Shown here: in pieces, positions 1 through 8,440 of the stretch
Position numbering within the stretch: position 1 is the stretch's first letter
How the letters are laid out: each line of letters opens with the position of its first letter
Assembly (NCBI GenBank): GCA_947166625.1
Contig: CAMVEX010000009.1
Coordinates: 19,985 to 83,984 of the forward strand
Reading direction: 5' to 3'
DNA from: an uncultured Clostridia bacterium
GTDB lineage: Bacteria > Bacillota > Clostridia > Oscillospirales > Acutalibacteraceae
DNA length: 64,000 bases
Program-made: the position numbers and the translations under genes
Notes under the pieces: model-generated
What the model was told of the DNA's origin: nothing
Seen by the model: the letters and a program-made list of their open reading frames with translations, nothing else
Databases searched by the model: none

Positions 1-534
1 ATAAGCCTCTCTGTTTGATTTATCATAGCTGAGCCACGAGAGGGGAATGCTGTTTTTTACGGTCTCTCTGCTCGTCTGTTGTTTCTTGAATACGGGGACT
101 GCGAGCCTCGCGATACCGGGCAGATGACCAGTTCCGCAGAGGATAAGAGCTTTAAGATCGAGATCGTATTGCTGAATCATTATCCTCGCTATGCAGGAGC
201 CGAGCGAATGCCCGAAGAGTATTATCGGCAGTGACGGATATTCGCTTTTTACCTTATCATAGAGTTTTTTCGCGTCTTCAACAAAGTATTTATCGGCGTA
301 AGCCGGGGTGTATCCGATCTCTCCCGATTTGCCGTGCCCGAGGTTATCGGCTCCGCAGCAGATATATCCTTCGCCGACCATCGTCTGAGCCAGCTCATTA
401 TATCTGTCGATATGCTCCTCCACACCGTGGATCATCATAAAAATGCCGCAGGGCTCGTCTTCGCCCTTCCATTCGTTATATCTGATATTTGTTTTATTAT
501 CCGCCGAAAGAAAATATTTTTCTGTTTTTGTCAT
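1..534 (-). CDS. alpha/beta hydrolase, monoglyceride lipase-like (3' end off window)
   Basis: The reading frame opens with ATG at 534 and stays open for 178 codons to the window edge, so the C-terminus is missing. The fold signature is clear: an oxyanion-type MMIHGVEEH near residue 36, a DNLGHGKSG segment near residue 63, and the nucleophile elbow GHSLGS with Ser110. This arrangement is known for serine aminopeptidase S33/monoacylglycerol lipase-type hydrolases. No signal peptide is visible, so it is probably cytosolic and acts on lipid or other acyl esters; the substrate is not deducible. It follows the peroxidase gene by 23 bases on the same strand and is probably co-transcribed with it. 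Confidence 0.85.
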   Translation of the reverse strand, partial: MTKTEKYFLSADNKTNIRYNEWKGEDEPCGIFMMIHGVEEHIDRYNELAQTMVGEGYICCGADNLGHGKSGEIGYTPAYADKYFVEDAKKLYDKVKSEYPSLPIILFGHSLGSCIARIMIQQYDLDLKALILCGTGHLPGIARLAVPVFKKQQTSRETVKNSIPLSWLSYDKSNREAY

Positions 535-557
535 ATTTTACTCCGAGTATCAGTCAA

Positions 558-1097
558 TTAAAGCAGCGCTTTGATACATTCCTCAACCTTGCCCATATCG
601 GCAGTCGGCTCAAAACGGGCAACGACATTTCCGCTGCGGTCGATTATGAATTTTGTGAAATTCCATTTGATATCCGGCTTTTTATCCCAATCGGGATCGG
701 CTTCGGAAAACATCTTTTCGAGCAGTTCTTTGTAAGGATGCTCCTCAAAGCCTTCAAATCCCTTTTGCGATTTGAGATAGGTGTAGAGGGGAAGCTCGTT
801 TTCGCCGTTTACATCCGCTTTTTTCATCTGGGGGAATGTCGTGTTGAAATGCAGAGTGCAAAATTCGTGAATTTCTTCATCGGTACCGGGCGCCTGACCT
901 CCGAACTGGTTGCAGGGAATGTCAAGTATCTCGAGCCCTTTGTCATGGTAATCTTTGTATAACTGCTCTATCGGAGCATATTGCGGAGTGAAGCCGCAGC
1001 CCGTTGCTGTGTTTACTGCCATAATGACCTTTCCCTTGAAATCGGCAAGGTCGATCGTTTCTCCGTTGCCCGATGTGATTTTGTAATCGTATATCAT
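558..1097 (-). CDS. glutathione peroxidase family thiol peroxidase
   Basis: A 179-residue protein of normal family length. It carries the Gpx motifs in order: the peroxidatic Cys34 in TGCGFTPQY, the CNQFGGQ segment with the catalytic Gln, and WNFTKF with the Trp/Asn pair. Bacterial Cys-type members reduce hydroperoxides, usually with thioredoxin rather than glutathione as reductant. It has no signal peptide, so it is cytosolic. The start is supported by an AGGAAGGA ribosome site just upstream and by a consensus promoter at 1133-1161. The alpha/beta hydrolase lies downstream on the same strand. It is likely an oxidative-stress gene in an anaerobe. Confidence 0.95.
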   Translation of the reverse strand: MIYDYKITSGNGETIDLADFKGKVIMAVNTATGCGFTPQYAPIEQLYKDYHDKGLEILDIPCNQFGGQAPGTDEEIHEFCTLHFNTTFPQMKKADVNGENELPLYTYLKSQKGFEGFEEHPYKELLEKMFSEADPDWDKKPDIKWNFTKFIIDRSGNVVARFEPTADMGKVEECIKALL

Positions 1098-1132
1098 CTT
1101 TTTATCCTTCCTCAGTGAAATAATTCTTCAAA

Positions 1133-1161
1133 ATATTATCACGAAAAGGTTTGATTGTCAA
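1133..1161 (-). promoter_or_regulatory. promoter of the peroxidase gene
   Basis: On the minus strand TTGACA (1156-1161) and TAATAT (1133-1138) are separated by 17 bp. The site sits 36 bases before the peroxidase start and is divergent to the promoter at 1204-1232. Confidence 0.75.
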
Positions 1162-1203
1162 TTACTCCCAATGAAGCACAGGGCATTTGTTGATTTTTTA
1201 CAG

Positions 1204-1232
1204 TTTACAATTTCGGTTTTTGAGCGTATAAT
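1204..1232 (+). promoter_or_regulatory. promoter of the secreted phosphodiesterase gene
   Basis: TTTACA (1204-1209) and TATAAT (1227-1232) with a 17-bp spacer, followed by the strong ribosome site AAGGAGGT and ATG at 1258. It rules out the upstream in-frame ATG at 1171 as the start, since that lies before the promoter. Confidence 0.75.
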
Positions 1233-1257
1233 AATCGTATCAAAGGAGGTATATTTT

Positions 1258-2283
1258 ATGTTAAAGAAATCGTTATCTGTTGTTTTAAGCGTTTTAATGA
1301 TGCTCGGAGCAATGAGCTGCGCTTTTGCAGCCGAGGGGGATGCTCCTTCAAGCTTCGGATATTATAAGCATGTTTTCATTATCGGTGTTGACGGCGCAGG
1401 CGCGGCGTTTGATAAAGTCGAATCCCCGAATTTTGACAGGATCTTCGGCTCTAACGCATACAGACACAATGCCGTTACCGAGGATATTACCGTCAGCGCT
1501 CAGAACTGGGGTTCGATCCTTACCGGAGTCACATACGACACTCACGGCTTCACCAATGATTCGACCGGTAAAAACAAGCGTCAGGCAGGCTGCGAGAATC
1601 CTTCGATTTTCTATTACGCCCGTCAGAAATTCCCCGACGCAAAGCTCGTTTCATTCAATAACTGGTCCAATATCAATCACGGTATCATCGAATACGGACT
1701 CGGTGTCAATAAAATTAACAGAAAGTCCGATCCGCTTCTCACTCAGTCTATAGTCAGATATTTTGAATCCGGCAACAAGCCCGATCTTATGTTCGTTCAG
1801 CTTGACAGTGTCGATCATGCCGCTCACAGCCACGGCGGTTTCAGTGATGAATACTATGATGCTGTTAAGAAAATGGATGGTTATCTCGGTCAGATTTATG
1901 ACGCAATAGCCGGTGCGGGCCTTATGGATGACGGTCTCTTTATTCTTGTAGCCGATCACGGCGAGACGACAAACGGCCACGGCGGCAACACTCCCGAAGA
2001 AATGGCTGCGGTTTTGGCGGTAGCCGGTAAGACCGTAAATCAGACAATCCTGCCCGAAACCGCTCATAACCGCGATGTTTCAGCCATTGCTCTTTATGCC
2101 CTCGGAATTGAGCAGCCCGAGCAGATGGTTTCATCCGTACCCGAAGGATTATTCGGAGCCGAAAAAGATAAGGTTGCCGATCTCGGCAGTGAGGAGCTTC
2201 CCGTCGCCGATAAACTCGGTAATTTCTTACTTAAAATGCTTGACGCGTTTGTAAGTCTTTTTGACTGGATAGCTTCAGTCTGA
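1258..2283 (+). CDS. secreted alkaline phosphatase-superfamily phosphodiesterase
   Basis: 341 residues from the ATG that follows AAGGAGGT. Residues 1-24 are a signal peptide with a basic start, a hydrophobic core and an AFA-A cleavage site. The mature part has the metal-binding IIGVDGAG (Asp45), the nucleophile region TVSAQNWGSILTG, DSVDHAAHSHG and VADHGETTNGHGG. These are the two-metal motifs of type I phosphodiesterase/nucleotide pyrophosphatase enzymes. It is probably exported and hydrolyses a phosphodiester or phosphomonoester; the substrate is unknown. The last 20 residues form a hydrophobic aromatic tail (FLLKMLDAFVSLFDWI) of the kind seen on other exported proteins here. A terminator follows directly. 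Confidence 0.88.
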   Translation: MLKKSLSVVLSVLMMLGAMSCAFAAEGDAPSSFGYYKHVFIIGVDGAGAAFDKVESPNFDRIFGSNAYRHNAVTEDITVSAQNWGSILTGVTYDTHGFTNDSTGKNKRQAGCENPSIFYYARQKFPDAKLVSFNNWSNINHGIIEYGLGVNKINRKSDPLLTQSIVRYFESGNKPDLMFVQLDSVDHAAHSHGGFSDEYYDAVKKMDGYLGQIYDAIAGAGLMDDGLFILVADHGETTNGHGGNTPEEMAAVLAVAGKTVNQTILPETAHNRDVSAIALYALGIEQPEQMVSSVPEGLFGAEKDKVADLGSEELPVADKLGNFLLKMLDAFVSLFDWIASV

Positions 2284-2306
2284 TTCTCTTAATACATAAT
2301 AAATCG

Positions 2307-2330
2307 ACCCGGTCGGTATTCCGACCGGGT
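2307..2330 (+). terminator. rho-independent terminator after the phosphodiesterase gene
   Basis: A perfect 10-bp stem ACCCGGTCGG/CCGACCGGGT with a 4-base loop, followed by a short T-rich run. Confidence 0.8.
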
Positions 2331-2354
2331 TTGCTGTTTAGGGACTGTATTTTT

Positions 2355-2480
2355 TCAAAGATTATTTGCAAATTCTTTTATTGCCGCGAGCTTTTCCTCG
2401 TTTTTATTATCCTCGCCGCCGAACGCAAAAGGCTGCCCGTAGAAGCCGTCTTTTCTGAATTTAATTGCTTTGATTATCAT
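2355..2480 (-). CDS. short ORF of unknown function, possible gene remnant
   Basis: A 41-residue frame whose ATG overlaps the restored stop of the MarR-like frame (ATGA arrangement) and is preceded by AAGGAG. The peptide begins MIIKAIKFRKDGFYG and ends EKLAAIKEFANNL. I do not recognise it. Its translational coupling to a decayed regulator suggests it is either a small partner gene or the truncated start of the gene once controlled by that regulator. Confidence 0.35.
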   Translation of the reverse strand: MIIKAIKFRKDGFYGQPFAFGGEDNKNEEKLAAIKEFANNL

Positions 2481-2808
2481 TTTTCCCAATCTCCTTCTAA
2501 AAGTTTATAAAGTAATTCTTTGAGAGTATTGAATTCTTCGTCAGTAAGCCGGTGCTCATCGGCAAGCGTTTTTGGCACTTCGACAGCTTTTTTTTAAGCT
2601 GCCTGCCCTCATCCGTCAGACTTATGACGATATTCCTCCGGTCCGTTTCATCTCTGCTTATTTCTATGTAACCTTTCTTTTTCAGCTTTCTGAGCAGATC
2701 GGTGAGCGTGTTTGCCTTCAGATAAAGAGCGTTTACAAGGTCTTTTTCGTTGACCTTTTCTTTTTCCCACATCACCATCATCGTTACATACTGTGTATAG
2801 GTCAGAAT
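2477..2808 (-). pseudogene. MarR-family regulator, truncated and frameshifted
   Basis: The frame LTYTQYVTMMVMW followed by a winged-helix region (LYLKANTLTDLLRKLKKKGY, then RDETDRRNIVISLTDEGRQL) is typical of MarR/OhrR regulators. A TAA at 2809-2811 sits where the N-terminal helices should be and no start is found upstream. At the run of eight A (2588-2595, minus sense) the frame is lost; adding one A restores a normal tail (AVEVPKTLADEHRLTDEEF, then LKELLYKLLEGDWEK and stop at 2477). The gene is therefore doubly damaged. OhrR-type members sense organic peroxides, which would fit the nearby peroxidase, but this one is unlikely to work. Confidence 0.8.
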
Positions 2809-2829
2809 TTACCCGTAAACATTTAATTC

Positions 2830-2858
2830 TTGAATAACACGGGCTTTTATAGTATAAT
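2830..2858 (+). promoter_or_regulatory. promoter of the FAD oxidoreductase pair
   Basis: TTGAAT (2830-2835) and TATAAT (2853-2858), 17-bp spacer. The expected transcript start is only about 10 bases before the ATG at 2874, so the leader is very short. Confidence 0.65.
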
Positions 2859-2873
2859 CGGCTCGGTGATTAT

Positions 2874-4100
2874 ATGAAACATTTTGATCTCGGTATCGTG
2901 GGCGCGGGCGCTTCGGGGCTCGCCGCGGCAATAGCCGCAAGCGAAAAATATCCCGGTTATAAAATTGCTCTGTTTGACCGTCTCCCGAGGGTAGGTAAAA
3001 AGATACTCGCCACCGGAAATGGCAGATGCAATCTCACAAATATCAACGCTTTGTCTCACGGTTACAGGAATAAATCATTTGCCTCGGCTGCGCTCAATAA
3101 ATATCCGCCCGAATCCGTTATGGATTTTTTTAAGCGGATCGGCTTATATACTTTTATCGACGGTGAGGGCAGAGTATATCCCAGGAGCAACAGCGCAAAT
3201 TCCGTTCTCGATTCGCTGAGATATGCGGCAGAAAAAGATAATATTTCCGTTTTTGCGGAAACGCGCGTCAGCGATATTATTCCCGGCGAAAATTCTTTCA
3301 CCGTTAACGGCGAATACATTTGCGATAAAATCATATTGGCGGGCGGCGGAAAATCTTCGCCGTCTCAGGGAAGCGACGGAAGCGCTCTCAGTCTTGCACG
3401 CTCACTCGGTCACAGAGTTACTCAGACCGTTCCCGCCCTTGTCCCTCTGAATTCCCGCCCCGATAAAGTCAAATCGCTCAAGGGTATCAGAGCCTCCGGC
3501 GTCGCATTGACTCTTGAGGGAGAAAGAGAAGATCATGCTTCGTTTGGCGAAATCCTTTTTACCGATACGGGCGTTTCGGGTATTGCCGCGATGGAGCTTG
3601 CCGCCGCGGCCGAAAGAGAACTCAGAAACGCTTTTGATCCCGTTCTCCATATTGATTTCCTGCCCGAGGAGAATAATATTAAAGCGATAATTTCCGATAT
3701 ATTGTATTCCAGAAAAAATCAGCCGCTTGAAAATCTGCTCTCCGGCCTTCTTCCAAAGCAGCTCGGAATTCAGATTCTCAAAAACGCGGGCGTATTTGAT
3801 CCTTCAGGGGTCATTTCTCCCGATTATTTCAGCGATAATATGATAGATATCATTGTCGGCGGGATAAAAGATTTCAAGCTCGAAATTCTCGGCACAAGAG
3901 GCTTTGCCAATTCTCAGGTGACAAGCGGCGGCGTCGATATAAACGAGATCGACCCCGAAACCCTTGAGTCGCTGATTGTTCCCGGGCTTTATTTCAGCGG
4001 CGAAATAATTGATGTTGACGGAGGCTGCGGAGGCTTTAACCTTCAATGGGCTTTCGCTTCCGGCTTGCTTGCAGGTGAATTGAATGATAAGAATAAATGA
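2874..4100 (+). CDS. FAD-dependent oxidoreductase, HI0933/BaiN-like
   Basis: 408 residues. The N-terminal dinucleotide-binding GAGASGLAAAIA near residue 10 and the family signature VGKKILATGNGRCNLTN near residue 42 place it in the HI0933-like flavoprotein family (YtfP, YhiN, BaiN). A second FAD contact, GGCGGFNLQWAFASG, is near the C-terminus. Members are soluble flavoproteins of mostly unknown substrate; BaiN is implicated in bile acid 7-dehydroxylation steps in clostridia, but this assignment cannot be transferred by sequence class alone. Its last 17 bases overlap the next gene, so the two are translationally coupled. Confidence 0.9.
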   Translation: MKHFDLGIVGAGASGLAAAIAASEKYPGYKIALFDRLPRVGKKILATGNGRCNLTNINALSHGYRNKSFASAALNKYPPESVMDFFKRIGLYTFIDGEGRVYPRSNSANSVLDSLRYAAEKDNISVFAETRVSDIIPGENSFTVNGEYICDKIILAGGGKSSPSQGSDGSALSLARSLGHRVTQTVPALVPLNSRPDKVKSLKGIRASGVALTLEGEREDHASFGEILFTDTGVSGIAAMELAAAAERELRNAFDPVLHIDFLPEENNIKAIISDILYSRKNQPLENLLSGLLPKQLGIQILKNAGVFDPSGVISPDYFSDNMIDIIVGGIKDFKLEILGTRGFANSQVTSGGVDINEIDPETLESLIVPGLYFSGEIIDVDGGCGGFNLQWAFASGLLAGELNDKNK

Positions 4101-5691
4101 ATTGAAACTGCCGCTTGATTCTGATGAATCGGAGCTCAGGCTGTATGCGGCAAAAGCTCTCAGATGCGATGAAAAGCTTATCGGGAATATTACAATTCTC
4201 AAAAAAGCCGTTGATTCGCGGCATAAGAATAATATCTGCTTCGTCTATAATGTAGCCGTAAATGTTGACGGGAATGAAAAAAGCATTTTGGATCATTCGC
4301 GTAATTCCAAAGCGGATTTTTATAATGCTCCCGTATATAAAAAGCCCGAAAACAGGCGCACAAGCTCTCTGAGACCCGTGATCGTCGGCTTCGGCCCGGC
4401 GGGGTTTACAGCCGGTCTTATCCTCGCGAGAGAAGGCTTGAGGCCGCTTATAATTGAGCGCGGAGCGGATGTTGACCAAAGGCATAAAGATGTCCTCGGC
4501 TTCTGGAATGATAAAAAGCTTAATACCGAAAGCAATATCCAGTTCGGAGAGGGCGGCGCGGGCACTTTTTCCGACGGTAAGCTGACCACCGGGATTAAAG
4601 ATTCTCTCATAAGCAAGGTCATTGAGGAATTGATCCTTCACGGCGCTCCGGAAGAAATTGCCTATTCGGCCACTCCCCATATCGGCACCGACCGCCTCGG
4701 CTCGGTAGTCAAATCGATCAGAGAAGAGATTATTTCGCTCGGCGGCGAGGTCAGATTCAATACGAAGCTCACCGACATTATCATAGCGAATAATTCCGTT
4801 CAGGGGGTCACGTTCACTCAGCCTGGCGGCAGGAGCACCGATTTTGAAACCGATACCCTTCTTCTTTGCATAGGCCATTCGGCGAGGGATACGGTCGAAA
4901 TGCTTCATAAAAAAGGCTTCAATATCATTCAGAAGCCTTTCAGCATCGGCGTTCGCATCGAGCATCCCCGCGAGCTTATAGATACTGCTCAATACGGCTC
5001 TCGCGCAGGTCATCCCAAACTCGGAGCGGCGGTCTATAAAATGGCTTGCCATCCCGATCACGGAAGGGGAGCATATACCTTCTGTATGTGCCCGGGAGGA
5101 TCTGTCGTCTGCGCTTCAAGCGAAGAGAATAAAGTGGTCGTTAACGGTATGAGTGAATATGCGAGAGACGGTGAAAATTCAAATTCGGCTCTGCTTGTCG
5201 GCATCGAGCCCGAGAATTTCGGCAGCGATGATCCTCTTGCGGGTATAGAAATCCAGCGCAGGATCGAGTCCGCGGCATTTGAAGCGGCGGGAAGCGATTA
5301 TTCCGCGCCCTGTCAGCTTGTCGGCGATTTTTTGAGCGGAGTCAAAAGCACTGCGCTTTCATACGTAAAGCCGACCTGCCCCACCGGTGTCACTCCCGGC
5401 GATATACGTAAGATCCTGCCTCAGAGGGTTACGGATACAATGGCTTCTGCGATAGTTAAAATGGACGGTATGCTTCACGGCTTCGCTTTGCCCGACGCCG
5501 TATTGACAGCCCCGGAAACAAGGTCGTCATCCCCGGTAAGAATCCTCAGGAATGATATATATCAATCCAATATCCGCGGTGTATATCCATGCGGAGAGGG
5601 GGCCGGTTATGCGGGCGGCATAGTTTCGGCGGCTGTTGACGGGATCCGCTGCGCCCACGCTGTATTGCTTGACGAAACAGACGATATGTAA
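4084..5691 (+). CDS. FAD-dependent dehydrogenase, COG2509 type
   Basis: 535 residues. An N-terminal alpha/beta domain of about 95 residues is followed by the FAD-binding VIVGFGPAGFTAGLILAREG near residue 99, then GEGGAGTFSDGKLTTG and a C-terminal GVYPCGEGAGYAGGIVSAAV. This order is that of the uncharacterised FAD-dependent dehydrogenases of COG2509, common in Firmicutes. The reaction is unknown. Coupling by a 17-base overlap to the BaiN-like gene suggests both act in one pathway or share regulation. The transcript ends in the palindromic element that follows. Confidence 0.88.
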   Translation: MIRINELKLPLDSDESELRLYAAKALRCDEKLIGNITILKKAVDSRHKNNICFVYNVAVNVDGNEKSILDHSRNSKADFYNAPVYKKPENRRTSSLRPVIVGFGPAGFTAGLILAREGLRPLIIERGADVDQRHKDVLGFWNDKKLNTESNIQFGEGGAGTFSDGKLTTGIKDSLISKVIEELILHGAPEEIAYSATPHIGTDRLGSVVKSIREEIISLGGEVRFNTKLTDIIIANNSVQGVTFTQPGGRSTDFETDTLLLCIGHSARDTVEMLHKKGFNIIQKPFSIGVRIEHPRELIDTAQYGSRAGHPKLGAAVYKMACHPDHGRGAYTFCMCPGGSVVCASSEENKVVVNGMSEYARDGENSNSALLVGIEPENFGSDDPLAGIEIQRRIESAAFEAAGSDYSAPCQLVGDFLSGVKSTALSYVKPTCPTGVTPGDIRKILPQRVTDTMASAIVKMDGMLHGFALPDAVLTAPETRSSSPVRILRNDIYQSNIRGVYPCGEGAGYAGGIVSAAVDGIRCAHAVLLDETDDM

Positions 5692-5707
5692 ATATATGAA
5701 AAATTGC

Positions 5708-6017
5708 AAAAGGCTCACATTGGGCGGGTATTCGTAAAACAGTATTGGTTTTCACGGAAAACTAAAGCCGCGGAACATCGTCAGATTTGCTTACCATACA
5801 CAAAGTATGCTTTCGCAAACCTTCCTTGTTCTGCGGCTTATTTTTCACGAGAAAACTGCTTCGCACCTCAAAAAGATGAGATTTGTGCAGATTTGCAGGT
5901 TTTGACGACGAGGAATACTTGTCTGTATTCCGAGGAGGAATGCCTGCACAAGATGTGCAAAGATCGCTTTTTGAGGCATTACTGTTTTATGAACACCCGC
6001 CCTTGAGTGAGCCTTTT
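5708..6017. repeat. palindromic intergenic element, full-length copy
   Basis: The outer arms 5708-5744 and 5980-6017 are inverted repeats (both read AAAAGGCTCAC, then GGCGGGT, TTC and TAAAACAGTA). Inside are nested hairpins: AAGCCGCGGAACA pairs with TTGTTCTGCGGCTT, GATTTGC with GCAAACC, and CATAC with GTATG; a second imperfect hairpin occupies about 5866-5975, with GGAATAC/GTATTCC at its tip. A shorter copy of the left half lies at about 50632-50765. Both sit between convergent genes, so the element may also work as a bidirectional terminator. The open frame across it is a by-product. Confidence 0.8.
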
Positions 6018-6037
6018 TACTTATGATCTTTAATTGT

Positions 6038-7402
6038 TCAGCTTTTGATTTTCTTTACCCAGTTGAGGCTTTTTGCCTTGAAATAGGCGACGGGGCATTT
6101 TAATACCTGATCCGCTTTAAGGCAGGCGAAGGTCACAACGACCGGGAATTTGAAAACGAATGCGCTCAATGCCGAAACGGGCAATACGATAAACCACATA
6201 AAGAGAATATCGTTTCTCAAAACGAACGAAGTCTCTCCTCCGCCCGAAACTATTCCGCAGAGTGTCGGAGCTTCGTATGAAGTGCCGATTATCGTCACGG
6301 CGAGCACCGCTGTAAACAGGTTTGTGTAATGGACGGTTTCTGCCGTCGCATCATAAAAGCCTATGATCAGATTTTTGCAAATTATGAGTATGATGCTTGA
6401 AATGATGCCGATAACAATAAATCTTATCTGAAGTCCGTTGCTTCTCTTTTTTATCGTTTCCATTGAGGAATCTTCGCCGATCGTTTTTGCTGTCAGCACA
6501 CACGCCGCGTTACTGCTCGCGTATGTAAAAATCGTCGCGACCTGAAACAGAGTAGTCACTATGCTGTTTGCGGCGATCGCGCTTTCTACAAGCCTGCCGA
6601 TTATGGCACCCTGTATATTCATCGCTATTCCCCAAGAGACCGAGCTCGCGAGCAGCGGGACGCCCGTCTTGAAATATGCCACGAACATTTCTTTTCCTGC
6701 GTTAAACAGCTCCGGTATTTTCATTTTCAGCTTTTTGTCGCCGAATAATGTGTAGATCAATACCACGGCGAATTCGACAAGCCTCGATATGAAAGTTGCC
6801 AGAGCGGCGCCCCTTATTCCGAGAGCGGGCAGCCCGAATTTGCCGAATATAAGGGCGTAGTTGAGCAGGATGTTTATTCCGAATGAAGAGAGTGAAACAT
6901 AAAATCCGATGTTGACCGTTTCAACGCTTCTGAGGATCGCGAGAAGTATCTGAGTCGCTCCGTAAAGGAGGTATGTGTATTTAATTATCGCGAGGTATTC
7001 GACCGCCTGCGCCGCGACTGCGGGCTTATCCGTATAGAGAGCGATCAGCTTTTCGGGCATTACCGCCGAAAGAGTAAAGAGGACCGCCGAAAAAGCGAGC
7101 GCCAGAATATTCGCGACAGCAGATGCTTTTTTGACCGATTCAATATTTCTTTCGCCCCACGCTCTTGAAGAAATCACTGTCATCCCGTTTGCAACGCCCG
7201 TCACGCACATCATAAGCAGATATTGTATATTGTTGCAGATGCCCACTCCGCTCAGAGCGGTCTCGTTATATGCGCCGACCATTACGGAATCCGCAAGATT
7301 AACTCCGTAAACTATCAGATTCTGAAGCGCTACCGTGACGGTCATCGCGAGGAACGCTTTATAAAAATCTTTATCCGTCATTCTTTTTTCATCTGTTTTC
7401 AT
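6038..7402 (-). CDS. MATE-family multidrug/cation exporter
   Basis: 454 residues with about twelve hydrophobic segments in two homologous halves, the layout of MATE transporters. Family members exchange Na+ or H+ for cationic drugs or metabolites across the cytoplasmic membrane. The start at 7402 has GGGAGAGAG just upstream and a consensus promoter at 7429-7457. A second in-frame ATG (seven codons in) is possible. It converges on the palindromic element at 5708-6017. Nothing nearby indicates the exported compound. Confidence 0.9.
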   Translation of the reverse strand: MKTDEKRMTDKDFYKAFLAMTVTVALQNLIVYGVNLADSVMVGAYNETALSGVGICNNIQYLLMMCVTGVANGMTVISSRAWGERNIESVKKASAVANILALAFSAVLFTLSAVMPEKLIALYTDKPAVAAQAVEYLAIIKYTYLLYGATQILLAILRSVETVNIGFYVSLSSFGINILLNYALIFGKFGLPALGIRGAALATFISRLVEFAVVLIYTLFGDKKLKMKIPELFNAGKEMFVAYFKTGVPLLASSVSWGIAMNIQGAIIGRLVESAIAANSIVTTLFQVATIFTYASSNAACVLTAKTIGEDSSMETIKKRSNGLQIRFIVIGIISSIILIICKNLIIGFYDATAETVHYTNLFTAVLAVTIIGTSYEAPTLCGIVSGGGETSFVLRNDILFMWFIVLPVSALSAFVFKFPVVVTFACLKADQVLKCPVAYFKAKSLNWVKKIKS

Positions 7403-7428
7403 ATCTCTCTCCCTGCTTTTGTTAGTGA

Positions 7429-7457
7429 ATTATATCACCGTGAATATCCGTTTTCAA
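7429..7457 (-). promoter_or_regulatory. promoter of the MATE gene
   Basis: Minus-strand TTGAAA (7452-7457) and TATAAT (7429-7434), 17-bp spacer. Confidence 0.7.
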
Positions 7458-7460
7458 CTC

Positions 7461-7490
7461 TTGATTTATGATTATTTTGTGTGATATTAT
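7461..7490 (+). promoter_or_regulatory. promoter of the deacetylase gene
   Basis: TTGATT (7461-7466) and TATTAT (7485-7490), 18-bp spacer, directly back to back with the MATE promoter. Confidence 0.6.
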
Positions 7491-7508
7491 TCCGTTGAGG
7501 TGAGATTT

Positions 7509-8213
7509 ATGTTCAGAGGAAAAATGAAGGCGTTGACCTTCAGCTATGATGACGGAGTAACGCAGGACAGAAAGCTTGTTAAACTTCTTGATAAATACGG
7601 ATTAAAAGCAACCTTCAATCTCAATTCCGATCTGCTCGGCACCGATTCGCATCTCATCATCAATGATATTACCGTTTCTCATGTGAAATCCCGGCTTTGT
7701 GAGATAAGATCGATCTATTCGGGTCACGAGATCGCCGCCCATACCCTCACTCATCCGAATCTTACTCAGTGCGACGAGGCGGAGATCATCAGGCAGGTAG
7801 AAGCAGACAGAAAAAATCTCTCCGAAGCCGCGGGATATGATGTTGTCGGATTCGCTTATCCAGGCGGGGGAGTGAATTATAACGGCGAAGTCTCGCGGAT
7901 AATTAAAGATAAAACCGCCGTGAAATACGCCCGCACCACCGTATGCACCGGCGGCTTTGATCTTCAGGATGATCTTTTTAAGTTTAAGCCCACCGTAAAG
8001 CATACGGATTTTGACAGGATGTTTGCCCTTGCCGATGAATTTATAAATATGAGACCCGATACGCCGAAACTCTTTTATATCTGGGGCCACAGCTATGAGC
8101 TCGATTTGGGCGATAATTGGGAAAAACTCGAAGAATTCTGCAAAATTGTATCCGGCAAAGACGATATTTTCTACGGCACAAACAGTGAAATATTGTTGCA
8201 GAAAAACAAATAG
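7509..8213 (+). CDS. polysaccharide deacetylase (NodB fold)
   Basis: 234 residues from ATG 7509, chosen over the GTG at 7500 because GAGGTGA lies at the right distance upstream. The NodB metal and base residues are seen in TFSYDDG (Asp14, Asp15) and in GHEIAAHTLTHPNL. Such enzymes remove acetyl groups from N-acetylglucosamine-containing polymers or related amidated sugars using a divalent metal. There is no signal peptide and the protein is short, so it may act inside the cell on imported oligosaccharides or precursors rather than on mature peptidoglycan. Confidence 0.88.
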   Translation: MFRGKMKALTFSYDDGVTQDRKLVKLLDKYGLKATFNLNSDLLGTDSHLIINDITVSHVKSRLCEIRSIYSGHEIAAHTLTHPNLTQCDEAEIIRQVEADRKNLSEAAGYDVVGFAYPGGGVNYNGEVSRIIKDKTAVKYARTTVCTGGFDLQDDLFKFKPTVKHTDFDRMFALADEFINMRPDTPKLFYIWGHSYELDLGDNWEKLEEFCKIVSGKDDIFYGTNSEILLQKNK

Positions 8214-8307
8214 TTTTTACTGCTTATGCTTATGATATTTACAGCGTATTTATAATTATCAGTTTTGTTTTTTAGAAATTCACATAAATACGCTTAATTA
8301 AGAGAAA

Positions 8308-8337
8308 AACAGAGGCCGATTTTTACCGACCTCTGTT
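8308..8337. terminator. terminator between convergent genes
   Basis: AACAGAGG (8308-8315) pairs with CCTCTGTT (8330-8337), with CCG/CGG-type inner pairing, followed by T-rich sequence on the plus strand and A-rich sequence before it. It can serve both the deacetylase and the surface protein genes. Confidence 0.75.
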
Positions 8338-8440
8338 AATTTTTTTATTACGGTGTGAATACCTTAAGCTGGCGCAATTTCTCTTATTTTCAACTGTCTG
8401 GAAACTGTAAAGCTGTTACAGGTGTGGGGATAACAATATT

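Noticed and set aside
1171..1257. Upstream start of the phosphodiesterase
   Set aside because: It precedes the promoter and would bury the signal peptide; AAGGAGGT supports 1258.
4036..5061. 341-codon minus-strand frame
   Set aside because: Fully opposite two well-supported flavoprotein genes.
5704..6006. 100-codon plus-strand frame between convergent genes
   Set aside because: It runs through the palindromic element and its hairpins; the homologous copy at 50632 does not keep a frame.
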